Shown here in pieces: positions 1-8,617 of a DNA stretch of 22,636 bases. Position 1 is the first letter of the stretch; every line of letters starts with the position of its first letter. This DNA comes from Nitriliruptoraceae bacterium (lineage in GTDB: Bacteria > Actinomycetota > Nitriliruptoria > Nitriliruptorales > Nitriliruptoraceae). Made by a program: the position numbers and the translations under genes. The notes under the pieces were generated by a model that was not told the origin of the DNA, searched no databases, and was given only the letters and a program-made list of their open reading frames with translations. The stretch lies in NCBI GenBank assembly GCA_007118045.1, contig SKTG01000134.1:1-22636 (forward strand). The letters are read 5' to 3'.

Positions 1-98
1 CTCATCGACGGCGCGTGACGGCGCAGACCTAGACTCGTACGCCAAGCCCCACCTCCGCGCGCTCACGATCCCGGGGGGCGACCATCTCGCCGCACCAG

Positions 99-3000
99 GT
101 GAAGCACCGACCACCTCCGGTCACCGGCCCGGTCGCGGTCAGCGCTGCGTTGCGGATCGCGGACACGACCGCCGAACGGCGACGCCTGATCGTGATCACC
201 GCCACCGCCGGCTGGGGCAAGACCACCGCGATGGTCGGGCGCTGGCCGTCGGCGGCGTGGCTGAACGTCGACCGAGGCGATCGCGATCCCGCCTCGTTGG
301 CGCGCGAGCTCGTCGCCGCCGCCGGCGGCCGCGTGGAGCCCGACGACGGGGACGATCTCCCGGAGCTCGTGGCCGATGCGTGGGCGAACGCGGGCGTGGG
401 AACCGTGGTCGTCGACGAGGGCCACCACCTGCGCGGGAGTTCGGCGGTCGCGCTGCTGACCGCCCTGTCCCAGCACCCGGACGTCGGCGCGCAGCTGGTG
501 GTCGCCTCCCGCCGACCGCTCGGGTTGGTGAGCGAACGGCGGCGTGGTCGTGGCGACGTCACGGAGCTCGACGCTACGCACCTGGCGCTCGACCTCGATG
601 CCGCCGACCAGCTGGTCGCCGAGACCCTGGCGCCCGACCGCCCCCTCGCGGCTCGCATCATCGCCGTCACCGGCGGATGGCCAGTCGGGGTCGGACGCAC
701 GATCGAGCAGCTGCGCGAGGTCGCGGCCACCGAGCGTTCCGCCGCGGTCGAACGGGCCGTGGGTGCCGACACGCCGGTCGGCCGCTACCTCGACACCGTG
801 GTGCTGCCCGAGACGGAGCCGGCGGAGCGGCCACTGCTGGTGGGGCTCGCGCTCGCTCCCGAGCTCCCGGCCGAACGGTTGGCCACGTTGGCCGACGACG
901 TGGACGACGACGGTCCGTCGTCGACCCGCGACCCCGCCCCGGAGGAGCGGCTGCGCGGGCTGGTGCAGGCTGGGCTCGCACGCCTCGAACCGGAGACGGA
1001 CCACGTGGAGCTGACCCCGGCGATGCGCGAGGTCGTCCGCGAGCGGTTGCTGCCCCGGCTCGACCCGGCCGGCGAGCTCGTCGAGCGGATCGTCGACCGG
1101 TTGCTACGCGAGGACATGGTGGTCCCCGGGCTCCAGCTGCTGACCACCACCGGTCGGTCGGAGCGTGCGGCGCGGCTGCTCGAGGAACAGGGACGACGGC
1201 TGCTGCGATCCGGCGAGCTCAGCGTGGTCTCCGAGACGATCGCGACGCTGCCGGAGGAGCACCGGTCCGCCTCGCTGGAGGCCCTCCGAGCCGAGGCCCT
1301 GGCCTACCGGGGTGACTGGGCGGCCGCGGAACGCGGTCTCGCGGTCGCCGGGGTGGCCCCCGATGGTCCGTTGCCGACCCACCTGGCGCTCGGGCTCGGC
1401 TTGATCCACCACGTGCGCGGCGACCTCGACGCGGCCCTGGCCGCCTACGACCGCGGCCCGGAACGCGACGACGAGGACCCCGACCACGCCGGCCTGTCGG
1501 CCTGGCGCGCGACCGCGCACTGGCTGCGCGGGGAGCAGGAGGACGCGCGGGCGTGCGCCGAGATCTCGATGCACACCGCGACCCACACCGGCGACGACCG
1601 CGCCCTGGCCTTCGCACACACCGCCGCCGCGCTGGTCGCGGCGAGCGACGGGGATCGCCGCGCCAACGTGGCCCACTACGAGCTGGCGTTGGCCGCGGCG
1701 CTCCGTGCCGGCGACGAGCTGCAACGGGCGCGGATCCACAACAACCGGGGGTCGAGCCACCTCGAGGAGGGGCGGTACGCCGAGGCCCTCGCGGAGATCG
1801 AGGTGGCCATCGACCTCGCCGAACGGTACGGGTTCGCCTCCATCATGGGCGTGGCACGTTGCAACCGCGCCCAGATCCTGCTGCGGACCGGCGCCGTGGA
1901 CGAGGCGATCGCGGACGCCGAACGTGCCCGCGAGGTCTTCGCGAGCATCGGCTCGCGTACGGCCGCCTACGCCGACCAGCTGCTGGGGCAGGCCCGCGCC
2001 GACCGCGGCGAGCTGGTGCTCGCGCGCCAGGCCTACGAGCGCGCACTCCGCCTCGCCGAACCGGCGGGTGACCGCCAGGCGCTGGTCCCCGCCTACGTCG
2101 GCATCGCTCGCGCGGCGGCGAGCACGGACGTTCAGGTGGCCGAGGAGGCGGCCGACCGGGCCGTGGATTTCGACGACGGCATGGCGCGGGCGGAGGCCCA
2201 CCTCGCCGCAGCCTGGGTCGCGGTCGCCGGCGATCGCCCCGTCCGCGCCCGCGAGCACGCGCAGGCGGCGCTGGACGAGGGCCAGCGCAGCGGCAACGAA
2301 CCCGCGATCGCGGAGGCCACCACCTGTCTCGCGGTGCTCGCGGACGATCTCCGTGGCCTGGAGGAGGCCCTGCCGCTCTGGCGCGAGCTCGAGGAGCCGC
2401 TGTGGCGGACCCGGGTCGAGCTCGGGATCGCTCGCCGCACCAACGAACCCGCGGCCCGCTCCCACATCGAGGAGCTCGAGGGCCGCCTGACGGCGCTGGG
2501 GTGTCCGGCCGATCGTGGGAGCGTGGAGCACCAGCTGGTCGTCGGCGGTGACTGTCGACCCGACATCACCGTCCGGGCGCTCGGGGGCTTCGTGATCGAG
2601 CGCGGTGGGCGACCGGTTCCCACCTCCGACTGGGGTTCGCGCAAGGCCCGTGAGCTGGTCAAGATCCTGGCCGCGCGCAGCGGTCGGCGGGTCACCCGCG
2701 AGGAGGTCGCGCATCTGCTCTGGCCGGACGAGCCGTACATCTCGGTCACCAACCGGTTGTCGGTGGCCCTCAGCATCGCCCGCAGCGTGCTCGCCGGGGA
2801 GCGGGCGGAGGGGGCTCCGACCCCCATCGCCTCCGACGGCGGGAGCATCCGGCTGGTGCCGGAGGCGGTGGAGGTCGACGTCGACACCTTCCGGGACGCG
2901 GCCGAGCGCGCGCTGCGGCTGGTCCGGTCGGAGGGGATCGACGCCGCCGTCCCCCTCCTCCTGCAGGCGGAGGAACGGTACGGAGGTGACCTGCTGGAGG

Positions 3001-3335
3001 ACGAGCCCGACGCGGTCTGGGCCGTGGACCGCCGCGCGGAGCTGCGGGCCCTGTACCTCTCGGTGGCGCGCGCGGCGGCGCGCGCCGTTGCCCGCGAGGA
3101 CCCGGACCTGGCGATCCGGCTGCTGCTGCGGGTCCTCGACCGCGACGGCTACGACGAGTCCGCCCACCTCAACCTGTGCCTGGCGCTGCTCCACGCGGGT
3201 CGGCATGGCGAGGCACGACGGCGTCACCACCTCTACGAGGACCGCATGCGCGAGCTGGAGCTGCCCGCGGTGCCCTTCCACGAGCTACGCCGTGAGAGCC
3301 GCGACGCGCCGAGCACGGCCGACACCGGTCGGTGA
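99..3335 (+). CDS. STAND/MalT-like ATPase-TPR regulator with C-terminal SARP (BTAD) module
   Basis: A 1078-residue, probably cytoplasmic transcription regulator. Seen: a P-loop close to the N-terminus (residues 36-43, TAGWGKTT type), a Walker-B-like strand ending VVVDEGHH near residues 101-109, and a MalT/LAL-like NTPase region to about 330. A long Ala/Leu/Arg-rich helical array at about 340-790 looks like TPRs. The C-terminus has an OmpR-type winged helix (about 821-905, opening DITVRALGGF and containing VTREEVAHLLWPDE) followed by a BTAD-like helical domain (about 925-1065). In related families the ATPase/TPR part senses a ligand or partner and the wHTH-BTAD part binds DNA and activates transcription. 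GTG at 99 is the first in-frame start after a stop at 30-32 and has no clear Shine-Dalgarno; an internal GTG near 190 would clip the domain just before the P-loop, so 99 is kept. The target genes are unknown. The following gene is too small and too distant to suggest one. Confidence 0.85.
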   Translation: MKHRPPPVTGPVAVSAALRIADTTAERRRLIVITATAGWGKTTAMVGRWPSAAWLNVDRGDRDPASLARELVAAAGGRVEPDDGDDLPELVADAWANAGVGTVVVDEGHHLRGSSAVALLTALSQHPDVGAQLVVASRRPLGLVSERRRGRGDVTELDATHLALDLDAADQLVAETLAPDRPLAARIIAVTGGWPVGVGRTIEQLREVAATERSAAVERAVGADTPVGRYLDTVVLPETEPAERPLLVGLALAPELPAERLATLADDVDDDGPSSTRDPAPEERLRGLVQAGLARLEPETDHVELTPAMREVVRERLLPRLDPAGELVERIVDRLLREDMVVPGLQLLTTTGRSERAARLLEEQGRRLLRSGELSVVSETIATLPEEHRSASLEALRAEALAYRGDWAAAERGLAVAGVAPDGPLPTHLALGLGLIHHVRGDLDAALAAYDRGPERDDEDPDHAGLSAWRATAHWLRGEQEDARACAEISMHTATHTGDDRALAFAHTAAALVAASDGDRRANVAHYELALAAALRAGDELQRARIHNNRGSSHLEEGRYAEALAEIEVAIDLAERYGFASIMGVARCNRAQILLRTGAVDEAIADAERAREVFASIGSRTAAYADQLLGQARADRGELVLARQAYERALRLAEPAGDRQALVPAYVGIARAAASTDVQVAEEAADRAVDFDDGMARAEAHLAAAWVAVAGDRPVRAREHAQAALDEGQRSGNEPAIAEATTCLAVLADDLRGLEEALPLWRELEEPLWRTRVELGIARRTNEPAARSHIEELEGRLTALGCPADRGSVEHQLVVGGDCRPDITVRALGGFVIERGGRPVPTSDWGSRKARELVKILAARSGRRVTREEVAHLLWPDEPYISVTNRLSVALSIARSVLAGERAEGAPTPIASDGGSIRLVPEAVEVDVDTFRDAAERALRLVRSEGIDAAVPLLLQAEERYGGDLLEDEPDAVWAVDRRAELRALYLSVARAAARAVAREDPDLAIRLLLRVLDRDGYDESAHLNLCLALLHAGRHGEARRRHHLYEDRMRELELPAVPFHELRRESRDAPSTADTGR

Positions 3336-3651
3336 GCCGCGGCGGCTCGCGGGCGGGGGCAGCGCGTGGGTGGCGGCCGGCGCACGGTGAAGTGGGGGAC
3401 CGCGCCGTTGTCGCCGTCCTCCGATGGGCCCATGCTTGGAGCCGGCACGGTGTCGATCTCAGGCGGGGAGCTCGGCCGGACGGCGGTGGCACGGCGATCC
3501 CAGCGCGACCGGCTGGCCCGAGGAGCCAGCCACGTCGCGTCGCGGCCCCAGGGGTGCGGGGTCGTTCGGCCGCCGACCGGGCACGAGCCCGGGCGGCGGG
3601 GTCCCGCCATCGTGCTCGGATGCCGCGCCGATGACCGGAAGGGGAGCGGAC
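3336..3651. other. Intergenic region, 316 bp
   Basis: No convincing gene. An open frame from about 3424 continues into the 85-residue gene, but the only good ribosome site is just before 3652, so I treat this stretch as untranslated. Two small inverted repeats are visible: 3511-3517 with 3525-3531 (7-bp stem, 7-nt loop) and 3595-3600 with 3603-3608 (6-bp stem, 2-nt loop). Either could help end transcription of the upstream regulator or lie in the leader of the small gene. Neither is followed by a T-tract. Confidence 0.4.
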
Positions 3652-3909
3652 ATGAGGACGCGGCAGTTCGCGCCCGCCGACGGATGTCTGCTGCTGACCG
3701 ACGGTCAGGTCCTGCACGTGTTCCGGTCCGGAGAGCCGGCGGCGGTCATGCCGGTCGCCGGGGTCCACGCCTGGCATGCCAACGACACCCAGCTGGCGAT
3801 CCGCAACGCCTACACGCCCGATCTGACCCTCGACCTCGACCCCACCCGTTGCGAGGCCGCCCGCGCGTTCGGTGCCGAGCTGCTCGAGCAGGCCGAACGC
3901 GCCGTCTGA
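3652..3909 (+). CDS. Small hypothetical protein (85 aa)
   Basis: An 85-residue protein of unrecognised family. The ATG at 3652 is preceded by a strong purine-rich ribosome site (GGAAGGGGAG, about 3638-3647), which decides the start over longer upstream frames. There is no signal peptide and no membrane segment. The first ~60 residues alternate hydrophobic and polar residues as expected for short beta strands (DGCLLLTDGQVLHVF, then LAIRNAY), followed by one Ala/Glu-rich helix (about 66-84). That outline resembles a minimal PH-like barrel, but this is only an impression from the pattern. It is convergent with clpB, with 46 bp between the two stop codons. It is probably monocistronic. Confidence 0.65.
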   Translation: MRTRQFAPADGCLLLTDGQVLHVFRSGEPAAVMPVAGVHAWHANDTQLAIRNAYTPDLTLDLDPTRCEAARAFGAELLEQAERAV

Positions 3910-3955
3910 CCGAGCACCGGCACGACCGGCCCGAACTCAGGTCGCCTGGGGACCC

Positions 3956-6553
3956 TCAGGCCGCCTGGGGAGCACGACCCGACACCGTGATGCTCCCGTC
4001 GTCGTCGACCTCGGCGACGATCTCCTGGCCAGGCGCGACCTCGCCGGCGAGCATGGCCCGGGCGAGCGGATCCTCGAGCTGGGTGCGGATGACCCGCTTG
4101 AGGGGCCTGGCGCCGTACAACGGGTCGTAGCCGAGCTCGGCCAGCCGTTCCATCGCAGCGTCGCTGACCGTCAGCGAGAGATCCCGCTCGTCGAGTCGGC
4201 TACGCAGCCGCGCGAGCTGGATGTCCACGATCTCGCGCAGCTGCTCGCGGTCGAGCCGATCGAAGATCACCGTCTCGTCGATGCGGTTGAGGAACTCGGG
4301 ACGGAAGTGGCCGCGCACGTCGCGCATCACCCGATCGCGTAGCTCGTCCGCCGACAGGTCCGCATCGAGGATATGGGTCGAACCCAGGTTGGAGGTCATG
4401 ATGACCACCACGTTGCGGAAGTCGACGGTGCGACCCTGCCCGTCGGTCAGCCGACCGTCGTCGAGCAGCTGCAGCAGCACGTTGAACACGTCGTGGTGGG
4501 CCTTCTCCACCTCGTCGAGCAGGACCACGCGGTACGGCCGGCGGCGGACGGCCTCCGTGAGCTGGCCACCCTCGTCGTACCCGACGTAGCCGGGCGGCGC
4601 CCCGATGAGCCGGGCCACCGTGTGCTTCTCCTGGTACTCACCCATGTCGATCCGGATCATGGCCCGCTCGTCGTCGAACAGGAACTCCGCGAGGGTGCGG
4701 GCGAGCTCGGTCTTGCCGACCCCGGTCGGGCCGAGGAACAGGAAGCTGCCGAGGGGTCGGTCCGGGTCGGCGAGCCCCGAGCGCGACCGTCGCACGGCGT
4801 TCGCGACCGCCTCGACCGCCCGTTCCTGGCCGACCACCCGCGCGTGGAGCTGGTCCTCGAGGTGGACGAGCTTCGCCGCCTCGGACTCCACCAGCTTCGC
4901 GACGGGGATGCCGGTCCACACCGCCACGACCTCGGCGATCTCGGTCTCGGTGACCTGCTCGTCGAGCAGGCTGGCACCGTCCGCGCGGTCCGCCTCGATG
5001 CGCTCCTGCGCGGCGGTGACGAGCCGTTCGAGCTCGGGCGCGCGGCCGTACCGCAGCTCGGATGCCCGCTCGTACTCGCCGTCGCGCTCGGCGATCGCGG
5101 CCTGCTCGCGGACCTGCTCGAGCTCCTCCTTGGCGGCGTTGAGCTCCTCGAGGGCGGCTCGCTCGCGCTGCCAGCGTTCGCGCATGCCCGCGTCGCGCTC
5201 ACGCAGCTCCTCGAGCTCCGCGTCGAGGTCCTCGAGGCGCCCCTTCGCGGCCGGCGAGTCCTCCTTGGCGAGCGAGACGCGCTCGATCTCCAACTGACGG
5301 ATGCGGCGGTCGACCTCGTCGAGCTCCGGCGGCATCGAGTCGTTGGCGATGCGCAACCGGGCCATCGACTCGTCGAGCAGGTCGATGGCCTTGTCGGGCA
5401 GGAAGCGGTCCGTCAGGTAGCGGTCCGAGAGCTCCGCGGCGGCCACGAGGGCGTCGTCGGTGATGTCGACCTTGTGGTGGACCTCGTAGCGCTCCTTGAG
5501 CCCGCGCAGGATCCCGATCGTGTCGGCGACGGAGGGCTCCGCGACGTGCACGGGCTGGAAGCGGCGCTCGAGCGCGGCGTCCTTCTCGATGTTGCGGTAC
5601 TCGGCGAGCGTCGTCGCGCCGATCATGCGCAGCTGCCCGCGCGCCAGCATCGGCTTGATCATGTTGGCCGCGTCCATCGACCCCTCGGCCGACCCGGCAC
5701 CTACCACGGTGTGCAGCTCGTCGATGAAGGTGATGATCTCGCCCTCGGAGGACTCGATCTCCTTCAGCACCGCCTTCAGCCGCTCCTCGAACTCGCCGCG
5801 GTACTTCGCGCCCGCCACCATCGCGGACAGGTCGAGCTCGACCAGCTGCTTGTCCTCTAGGAGCGTGGGCACGTCGCCCTCGACGATGCGGCGGGCGATG
5901 CCCTCGACGATGGCCGTCTTGCCGACGCCGGGCTCACCGATCAGGACGGGGTTGTTCTTGGTGCGCCGTACCAGCACCTGGATCGTGCGACGGATCTCCT
6001 CGTCCCGGCCGATCACCGGGTCGAGCTTGCCCTGCTGCGCGAGCTCGGTGAGGTTGCGGGCGTACTTCTCCAACGCCTCGTAGGTGGACTCGGGGTCCTG
6101 CGAGGTGACCTTCTGGCTGCCACGGACCTGCTTGAGCGCGCCCAGGATCGAATCGCGGTCCACGCCGAGCTGGGTCAGCATCCGACCGACCTGTTCCTCG
6201 CCGGCCGCCAGGCCCAGGAGCAGGTGCTCGGTGGACACGTAGTCGTCGCCGAGCTGCTTGGACTCCTGCTCGGCGGTGTCGAGCACGCGCTGCAGCGCCG
6301 CGTCGATCGTGACCTCACCCGAGGCGCCGTAGGCCGCCGAGGTGGACTGGAGGATCTCCCCGGTGCGGTTGCGCACCGTGGTCGGGGTGACGTCCAGCTT
6401 CGCGAGCAGCGGCAGCACCGCCCCCTCGGACTGCTCGAGCAGGGCCGCGAGCAGGTGCGCCGGCGCGACCTGCGGATGCTTGCGATCACGCGCGATGCCG
6501 GCTGCGCGCTGCAGCGCCTCCTGCGACTTGTGCGTCAAGCGGTCGAAGTCCAT
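3956..6553 (-). CDS. clpB: ATP-dependent chaperone ClpB (protein disaggregase)
   Basis: 865 residues, full length for ClpB. The family forms a cytoplasmic hexamer that pulls polypeptides out of aggregates and hands them to DnaK/DnaJ/GrpE. Seen in order: Clp N-domain (about 1-145); AAA-1 with Walker A GEPGVGKT (206-213), Walker B ITFIDEL (274-280) and arginine-finger ALERRF (327-332); a coiled-coil M-domain (about 405-530, Glu/Arg rich); AAA-2 with Walker A GPTGVGKT (608-615), Walker B VVLLDEVEKA (676-685), sensor TSNLGS (720-725) and NRIDE (756-760); and a C-terminal D2 small domain. The M-domain and absence of a ClpP-binding loop separate it from ClpA/ClpC. The ATG at 6553 follows GGAGGTGAGCG, an excellent ribosome site. 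It lies 267 bp downstream of hspR with a candidate promoter of its own in the gap, so it is probably co-regulated but separately transcribed. Confidence 0.97.
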   Translation of the reverse strand: MDFDRLTHKSQEALQRAAGIARDRKHPQVAPAHLLAALLEQSEGAVLPLLAKLDVTPTTVRNRTGEILQSTSAAYGASGEVTIDAALQRVLDTAEQESKQLGDDYVSTEHLLLGLAAGEEQVGRMLTQLGVDRDSILGALKQVRGSQKVTSQDPESTYEALEKYARNLTELAQQGKLDPVIGRDEEIRRTIQVLVRRTKNNPVLIGEPGVGKTAIVEGIARRIVEGDVPTLLEDKQLVELDLSAMVAGAKYRGEFEERLKAVLKEIESSEGEIITFIDELHTVVGAGSAEGSMDAANMIKPMLARGQLRMIGATTLAEYRNIEKDAALERRFQPVHVAEPSVADTIGILRGLKERYEVHHKVDITDDALVAAAELSDRYLTDRFLPDKAIDLLDESMARLRIANDSMPPELDEVDRRIRQLEIERVSLAKEDSPAAKGRLEDLDAELEELRERDAGMRERWQRERAALEELNAAKEELEQVREQAAIAERDGEYERASELRYGRAPELERLVTAAQERIEADRADGASLLDEQVTETEIAEVVAVWTGIPVAKLVESEAAKLVHLEDQLHARVVGQERAVEAVANAVRRSRSGLADPDRPLGSFLFLGPTGVGKTELARTLAEFLFDDERAMIRIDMGEYQEKHTVARLIGAPPGYVGYDEGGQLTEAVRRRPYRVVLLDEVEKAHHDVFNVLLQLLDDGRLTDGQGRTVDFRNVVVIMTSNLGSTHILDADLSADELRDRVMRDVRGHFRPEFLNRIDETVIFDRLDREQLREIVDIQLARLRSRLDERDLSLTVSDAAMERLAELGYDPLYGARPLKRVIRTQLEDPLARAMLAGEVAPGQEIVAEVDDDGSITVSGRAPQAA

Positions 6554-6629
6554 CGCTCACCTCCACGTTGCTCACCGGGCCGTCCTCGGCATGCACACGG
6601 GCTCCGGCCCGCCCGGTCGTGGGTCCGAT

Positions 6630-6643
6630 CCGATCCGGATCGG
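6630..6643. repeat. 14-bp perfect palindrome in the clpB leader
   Basis: CCGATCCGGATCGG is an exact 14-bp palindrome. Flanking bases add an imperfect outer arm (GGTCC at about 6622-6626, GGACC at about 6643-6647, with one bulge). It lies 77-90 bp upstream of the clpB start and downstream of the candidate clpB promoter, so it would be in the 5' leader. It could be an operator (dyad DNA site) or an RNA hairpin. It does not match the HspR HAIR consensus. Confidence 0.5.
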
Positions 6644-6680
6644 GACCGCGTCACCGCGCCGCGCAGCCCCATCGATGACG

Positions 6681-6709
6681 ACGATACGGCCACGATGCGA
6701 CGGGGTCAC
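6681..6709 (-). promoter_or_regulatory. Candidate sigma-70-type promoter for clpB
   Basis: On the minus strand GTGACC (-35, 6704-6709), a 17-bp spacer and TATCGT (-10, 6681-6686) fit a primary-sigma promoter. The -10 hexamer is the same as that of the candidate dnaK promoter. Predicted transcription start is near 6674, giving a leader of about 120 nt that includes the palindrome at 6630-6643. No good HAIR (HspR) site was found upstream of it. Confidence 0.4.
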
Positions 6710-6820
6710 CTCCGCTGCACAGGGCTGGCGCACCGTTCCTACCGGGCGCCGGAGCAGCTCTGATGATTCGCCTCGGCTCAGATCCACGACCTCGACCGAC
6801 GGGTCCTCAGGGTCAGGAGC

Positions 6821-7384
6821 TCAGACCTCGGCGCTGCGCCGCTCCGGGGGCGGGACCGGGCGGGCACGCTCCTGCGCCGGCCGCTGGCCGGTACGTCGGC
6901 GCCACGGGTGGACCTCCATCTTGGAGGGCGTCGACTTGACGATCTCGAAGCGGTCGCCACGCGGTGTGTCCTCGATCCGCTCGGCGAGCACGCGCACCAT
7001 CTCCTCGAGCTCCTCGATGCGCCCGCGGGCCCGCTCCAGCTTCTCGCCGAGGTCGAGCACCACGCGGACACCGGCGAGGTTGAGGCCCTCGTCCTGGGTC
7101 AGGCGCCGGATGAACTGGAGACGTTCCACGTCACGCTGGGAGTAGCGGCGTGTCCCGCCCTCCGTCCGCGACGGGGTCAGCAACCCCTCCCGTTCGTAGG
7201 CGCGCAGGGTCTGCGGGTGCAGCCCCGCGAGCTCCGCCGCGACCGAGATCACGTAGACCCCGACGTCACGGTCGTCGGGGAGCTCGAAGGGCTCGTCCGC
7301 GGAGCCGCCGTCGGCGCGCCCCGTCGACCACGACCACGCCCGGCCGCGATCGTGGGGTTCGAGGTACCGCTGTTCGGCTGCCAC
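6821..7384 (-). CDS. hspR: MerR-family heat-shock repressor HspR
   Basis: 187 residues. HspR represses dnaK operons and related chaperone genes in actinobacteria, with DnaK acting as co-repressor in Streptomyces and Mycobacterium. Seen: a MerR winged helix at about 43-111 with the near-invariant HspR stretch VYVISVAAELAGLHPQTLRA (43-62) and GGTRRYSQRDV (76-86), a coiled-coil helix (about 112-138, EKLERARGRIEELEEMV) and a basic, Pro/Arg-rich tail (160-187). The N-terminal ~40 residues are polar and probably flexible. I chose GTG at 7384 because GAGGAG sits 7 nt upstream and overlaps the dnaJ stop region. The gap to dnaJ is 10 bp, so it is the last gene of the dnaK-hsp20-grpE-dnaJ-hspR transcription unit, a standard autoregulatory position. 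Confidence 0.93.
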   Translation of the reverse strand: MAAEQRYLEPHDRGRAWSWSTGRADGGSADEPFELPDDRDVGVYVISVAAELAGLHPQTLRAYEREGLLTPSRTEGGTRRYSQRDVERLQFIRRLTQDEGLNLAGVRVVLDLGEKLERARGRIEELEEMVRVLAERIEDTPRGDRFEIVKSTPSKMEVHPWRRRTGQRPAQERARPVPPPERRSAEV

Positions 7385-7394
7385 GGCGCGCTCC

Positions 7395-8576
7395 TCAGCT
7401 CGGCTGGTGCTGACCGTCGAACAACGCACGGTCGCGCGCGTCCGTGTCCTCGAGCTCCGCCAGCTGCTCCAGGAGCTTGCGCTGCTCACGTGACGGGTTG
7501 CTCGGCACCTGCAGTCGCACGGTGACCAGCAGATCACCGGTACCGCTCTTCTTCCGGGGCGCGCCCTCGCCGCGGACCCGGAAGGTGCGGCCGCTAGCGG
7601 TGCCGGCCGGCACCTTGATGGTGCGCTTGCCACCGGTAGGGGTCGGGACCGTGAGCTTGGTGCCGAGCACGGCCTCGGGGTAGGTGATCGGCACCTCGAC
7701 GGTGACGTCGTCACCCTTGCGGCCGAAGATGGGGTGGGCCTCGACGTGGACGGTCACCAGCACGTCGCCAGCCGGGCCGCCGTTGCTCCCGGGTCCGCCG
7801 CGCCCGGGCGCGCGGATCACCGCACCGTCACGGACGCCGGCGGGGATCTTCACCGTGAGCTGGCGGGGCTTGACGACGCGCCCCTGGCCGGCGCAGGTCG
7901 TGCACGGGTCGTCGATCGTGGAGCCGGAGCCGCCACAGGTGCCGCACGGTTGCGCGAACGAGAACGGCCCCTGGTCGATGGCCACCTGGCCACGGCCGTC
8001 ACAGGTCGAGCAACGGCGCGGCGAGGTGCCGGGCGCCGCGCCGGATCCGCCGCAGGTGTCGCACGCGCCGTCGCCGGTGACCCGCAGCGTGGTCCGCACG
8101 CCCGCGAGAGCGTCCTCGAAGGTCAGGTGCACCTCGGCGTTGAGGTCCCGGCCCCTGGCCGGCCGCCGGACGCGCGCCCCACCGGCCGGGCCGAAACCGC
8201 CACGGCTCGCGCCGCCCCCGGCGCCGCCGCCGAACATCTGGCCGAGCAGGTCGCTGAGGTCACCTTCGTCGAAGCCGCCGACGCCGCCCGGGAAGCCACC
8301 TCGGCCTCCCGCGTTGCCACCCATGCCGAACCCGGCGGCGCCGAGCCGACGGATCTCGTCGTACTCGCGCCGCTTGTCCTCGTCGCTGAGGACCGCGTAC
8401 GCCTCGCCGACGTCCTTGAAGCGCTGTTCGGCCTTCGGATCGTCCGGGTTCGCGTCGGGGTGGTTCTCGCGCGCCAGCTTGCGGTACGCCTTCTTGATGT
8501 CCTCCGCGGAGGCGTCCTTGGACAGGCCGAGGATCTCGTAGTAGTCACGCTCGAGCCACTCGCGTTGCGGTGCCAC
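7395..8576 (-). CDS. dnaJ: Chaperone protein DnaJ (type I Hsp40)
   Basis: 393 residues, normal for DnaJ. The co-chaperone stimulates DnaK ATPase activity and delivers clients. Seen: J-domain (about 10-75) with the essential HPD at 39-41; a Gly/Phe-rich linker (about 81-130, GGFGPAGG-like); four CxxCxGxG zinc repeats at 172-179 (CDTCGGSG), 189-196 (CSTCDGRG), 211-218 (CGTCGGSG) and 225-232 (CTTCAGQG); then the C-terminal substrate-binding barrels and dimerisation tail. All eight zinc cysteines are present. GTG at 8576 is set by a strong GGGAGGTGA ribosome site. Many actinobacteria have two dnaJ genes; neighbourhood with dnaK, grpE and hspR identifies this as the operonic copy (dnaJ1). Confidence 0.96.
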   Translation of the reverse strand: MAPQREWLERDYYEILGLSKDASAEDIKKAYRKLARENHPDANPDDPKAEQRFKDVGEAYAVLSDEDKRREYDEIRRLGAAGFGMGGNAGGRGGFPGGVGGFDEGDLSDLLGQMFGGGAGGGASRGGFGPAGGARVRRPARGRDLNAEVHLTFEDALAGVRTTLRVTGDGACDTCGGSGAAPGTSPRRCSTCDGRGQVAIDQGPFSFAQPCGTCGGSGSTIDDPCTTCAGQGRVVKPRQLTVKIPAGVRDGAVIRAPGRGGPGSNGGPAGDVLVTVHVEAHPIFGRKGDDVTVEVPITYPEAVLGTKLTVPTPTGGKRTIKVPAGTASGRTFRVRGEGAPRKKSGTGDLLVTVRLQVPSNPSREQRKLLEQLAELEDTDARDRALFDGQHQPS

Positions 8577-8617
8577 CTGTCGTCACCTCCCTCGTGTCCA
8601 TCCGATGGATGCGCTCG

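Noticed and set aside
1104..3281. Long open frame on the minus strand, antisense to the first regulator
   Set aside because: It lies entirely opposite a gene with recognisable ATPase and BTAD motifs. Its translation has no recognisable domain and the expected composition of a high-GC shadow frame.
4373..5860. Plus-strand open frame antisense to clpB
   Set aside because: Shadow of the clpB codon pattern; the protein is Leu/Val/Asp/Arg repetitive without a domain.
7385..7714. N-terminal extension of HspR into dnaJ
   Set aside because: It would overlap the dnaJ 3' end by more than 300 bp, while a GTG with GAGGAG exists just after the dnaJ stop.
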